Positions 62,326 through 64,000 of a DNA stretch of 64,000 nt are shown piece after piece. Source of the DNA: Prorocentrum cordatum (Eukaryota > Sar > Dinophyceae > Prorocentrales > Prorocentraceae); assembly GCA_963575745.1 (NCBI GenBank), contig CAUYUJ010001743.1, forward strand, positions 1 through 64,000, read 5' to 3'. Position 1 is the first letter of the stretch. Each line of letters opens with the position of its first letter. The position numbers and the translations under genes are program-made. The notes beneath the pieces are model-generated. The model was not told the origin of the DNA, did not search any database, and saw nothing but the letters and a program-made list of their open reading frames with translations.

Positions 62326-63630
62326 GGAGGGGGCGGTGTCTGTAGGCAACCGCCTCCCGTGGCGCCGCTGGAGCCGCGCGCCCGAAGAAGCCGGGCGCCG
62401 CTCAGTCCCACAGCTTGATGGCGCCGTCCCAGCCTCCCCTCTCGGTCGACGCGCGGGAGCCCCGAGGCAACCCAGGATCGGGGAGACGTAAGACTCGGGT
62501 ACGGGGGACGCGGGTTGGCCTGACGGGGTCCATCATAAAAGTGACGAGAGGCAGTCTGAAACTTGACGCGAACTCCCACTGCAAACGTCCAACGAAAGCT
62601 GGACCGTCAAAATCCAGGACGCGCTCGTCAAAACACGCCGGCAAACCCGAGTTCCGGCTTACCCGAGGCTTACGCTCCCCCGACAGGAGGGGATCGGGCA
62701 GGACAGAGAAAAGGGGCCAAAAGGAGAGACCGGCCAGCGGGAGGGGGGGGTCGGAACGGAGGGGGGGGGGAGGGGGCAGAGGGGGGGGGGACGAGGGTGC
62801 AAAGAAGGGGCGCGCGATGACCCTCCCCTTCTCCCTTCCAGATCCCACCAGCCCTCTGGGCGACAGGTGGTCTAAGGGGATGTGGCTCTCCTCCAAAACG
62901 CCCTGTTTCCTCTTCGGGGAGGGGTTACCCCTCCCCCAACCCCCTCCCCCCTGGACCTGGACGGGGCGTGCCGCGAGGGGCTCGGGCGTCCAGGATGGCC
63001 CCAAGAGGGCCCCGTGGAACCCAATATGGCCTCCCGAGTCGGTCAATATAGGCCAACGTGGCCCAATATAGCTAACAACTTGTCTCCAGCAAACCCTCCA
63101 AAGGCCACAAGACGGATCCAAGTGCGCTCGGACCCCCCTCTCAGGACCCCTCCGAGAGCCCAAAGTCCTTCAAACACCAATGGATGATTCAGGATGTTTG
63201 CCTTCTTGCCGTTTCGCTTCCGATGCGCTTCTGAAGCCTCAGTGGCCCCAAGCTGGCCCGAGAAGGCCCCAAGAGGCTCCCAAAAACGTCCCAGAAACCA
63301 ATAACGCCCCAACAGGGCCTCAGGAACGGCCCGAGAGACGGCTTTGAGGGCTCCAGAAGGGGAGCGGAGGTACAGGAACCCCCTCTTTTGATCGATGGCC
63401 TCCAAAATGGCCCCAAGAGGGCGTCCACAGCTCCAGCGACGGCCCCGAAGGGGGCCTCAAGCGAGTTCCAGGGGGGCCCCGAGCGGGGCCCAAAACGGCC
63501 CCACGACAACCAAGAGCGCCGCAAGAGAGCCCCAATAATCAGTTTGCGGGCTCCTCAAGGGGGAGCTGAGTTGGGGACCCCCCCATCCTTTAATCGATGG
63601 TCTCCAAGATGGTCCAAACAAGACTTCCAG
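62326..63630. other. No gene; GGCCCCAAGAGGGC-type degenerate repeats
   Basis: From about 62990 the sequence has spaced GGCCCCAAGAGG / GGCCTCCAAAATGGCC words, the reverse-strand counterpart of the 34440-35010 tract. No coding sequence supported. Confidence 0.4.
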
Positions 63631-63824
63631 ATGTCCTAAGAGAGCCCCAAAAGAAGAGCACCACCATCCGCGTCCTCCGCGTCGTTTCTGGATGGACTGG
63701 CGGGGGTGCTGTTTGGTGCGCGGGCGCGCGAAGCGAGTCGAAAGCCGTGCGAGCAGGGGCAGGCCGTGCCACAAGCCAAGTTAAACGCAACGGTGAGCAG
63801 CGTCAAGCACAGGGCGGGGCGGAG

Positions 63825-63960
63825 CTCACGGCAGCCAAAATGGCACGGGCGACGTCGCGAAGCGGCACCGGGAACGCGTCCATGTAGGCGTCGAATAGGA
63901 TGCTGGTCAGTGGAAGGCGACCCCGCTGCGACAGCGGAGGGGGCGCCACACTTACCCAGG
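63825..63960 (-). pseudogene. Possible reverse transcriptase fragment
   Basis: On the minus strand, one frame reads SQRGRLPLTSILFDAYMDAF and then PVPLRDVARAILAAVSSAPP before a stop. This resembles RT motif B (QGxPLSPxLFxxYxD). The fragment is short and the rest of an RT is not visible in the window. A GGGTAAGTG donor-like site lies on the same strand at about 63950-63958. Confidence 0.3.
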
Positions 63961-64000
63961 ACGGCGGTGACATGCAGGGCGAAACGGACCAACGATTCCC

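Overview
This window comes from a dinoflagellate nuclear genome. The decisive evidence is at 59583-59604 on the minus strand, where the dinoflagellate spliced leader (starting CCGTAGCCATTTTGGC) sits just upstream of a retrotransposon ORF. High GC, very sparse genes, abundant GGA/TCC microsatellites, non-canonical introns and degenerate telomere-like arrays fit that lineage. There are no bacterial-type operons, rRNAs, tRNAs or CRISPR arrays.

Layout. (1) 1-4686: mid-GC sequence with fragmented, unrecognised coding frames. (2) 4687-29227: a 24.5-kb element bounded by perfect 27-bp terminal inverted repeats. Each end carries an array of short palindromes next to the TIR. All recognisable genes inside run on the plus strand. 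They include a multi-exon transposase with an OTU-like N-terminal motif and a D..D..D (DDE_1/pogo-like) core, an endonuclease/exonuclease/phosphatase (EEP) family protein, and about ten uncharacterised proteins. Several are tandemly duplicated or interrupted by single stop codons. More than fifty copies of a small hairpin (stem CCGC / loop AGCA / stem GCGG) are scattered through genes and spacers of this interval, always in the same orientation, and I found no clear copy outside it. (3) 29228-35670: a prolyl-4-hydroxylase (2OG-Fe(II) oxygenase) gene in three exons, with a VHL-beta-like C-terminal domain. Its first intron contains a 1.4-kb degenerate TTAGGG array. Both introns end in the same 18-bp motif rather than at AG. 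(4) 35670-41000: microsatellites, foldback elements, MITEs and a ~105-bp satellite. (5) 41017-43406: a Pro/Ala-rich gene whose intron is a TIR-bounded introner-like element. (6) 43700-52700: tandem repeats and a lower-GC island, with one small plausible minus-strand gene. (7) 52753-59604: a nearly full-length non-LTR retrotransposon (minus strand: ORF1 with zinc finger and coiled coil; ORF2 with EN, RT and RNase H), inserted in a (GGA)n tract and carrying the spliced leader at its 5' end. (8) 59605-64000: microsatellites, an inverted degenerate CCCTAA array and a possible RT remnant at the edge.

The most novel system is the 24.5-kb TIR element. It looks like a giant cargo-carrying DNA transposon with its own transposase, nuclease-like cargo and a private family of same-strand hairpin repeats. 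Function beyond the transposase and EEP domains is not readable from sequence alone. Many cargo frames are damaged, so this particular copy may be non-autonomous or decaying.
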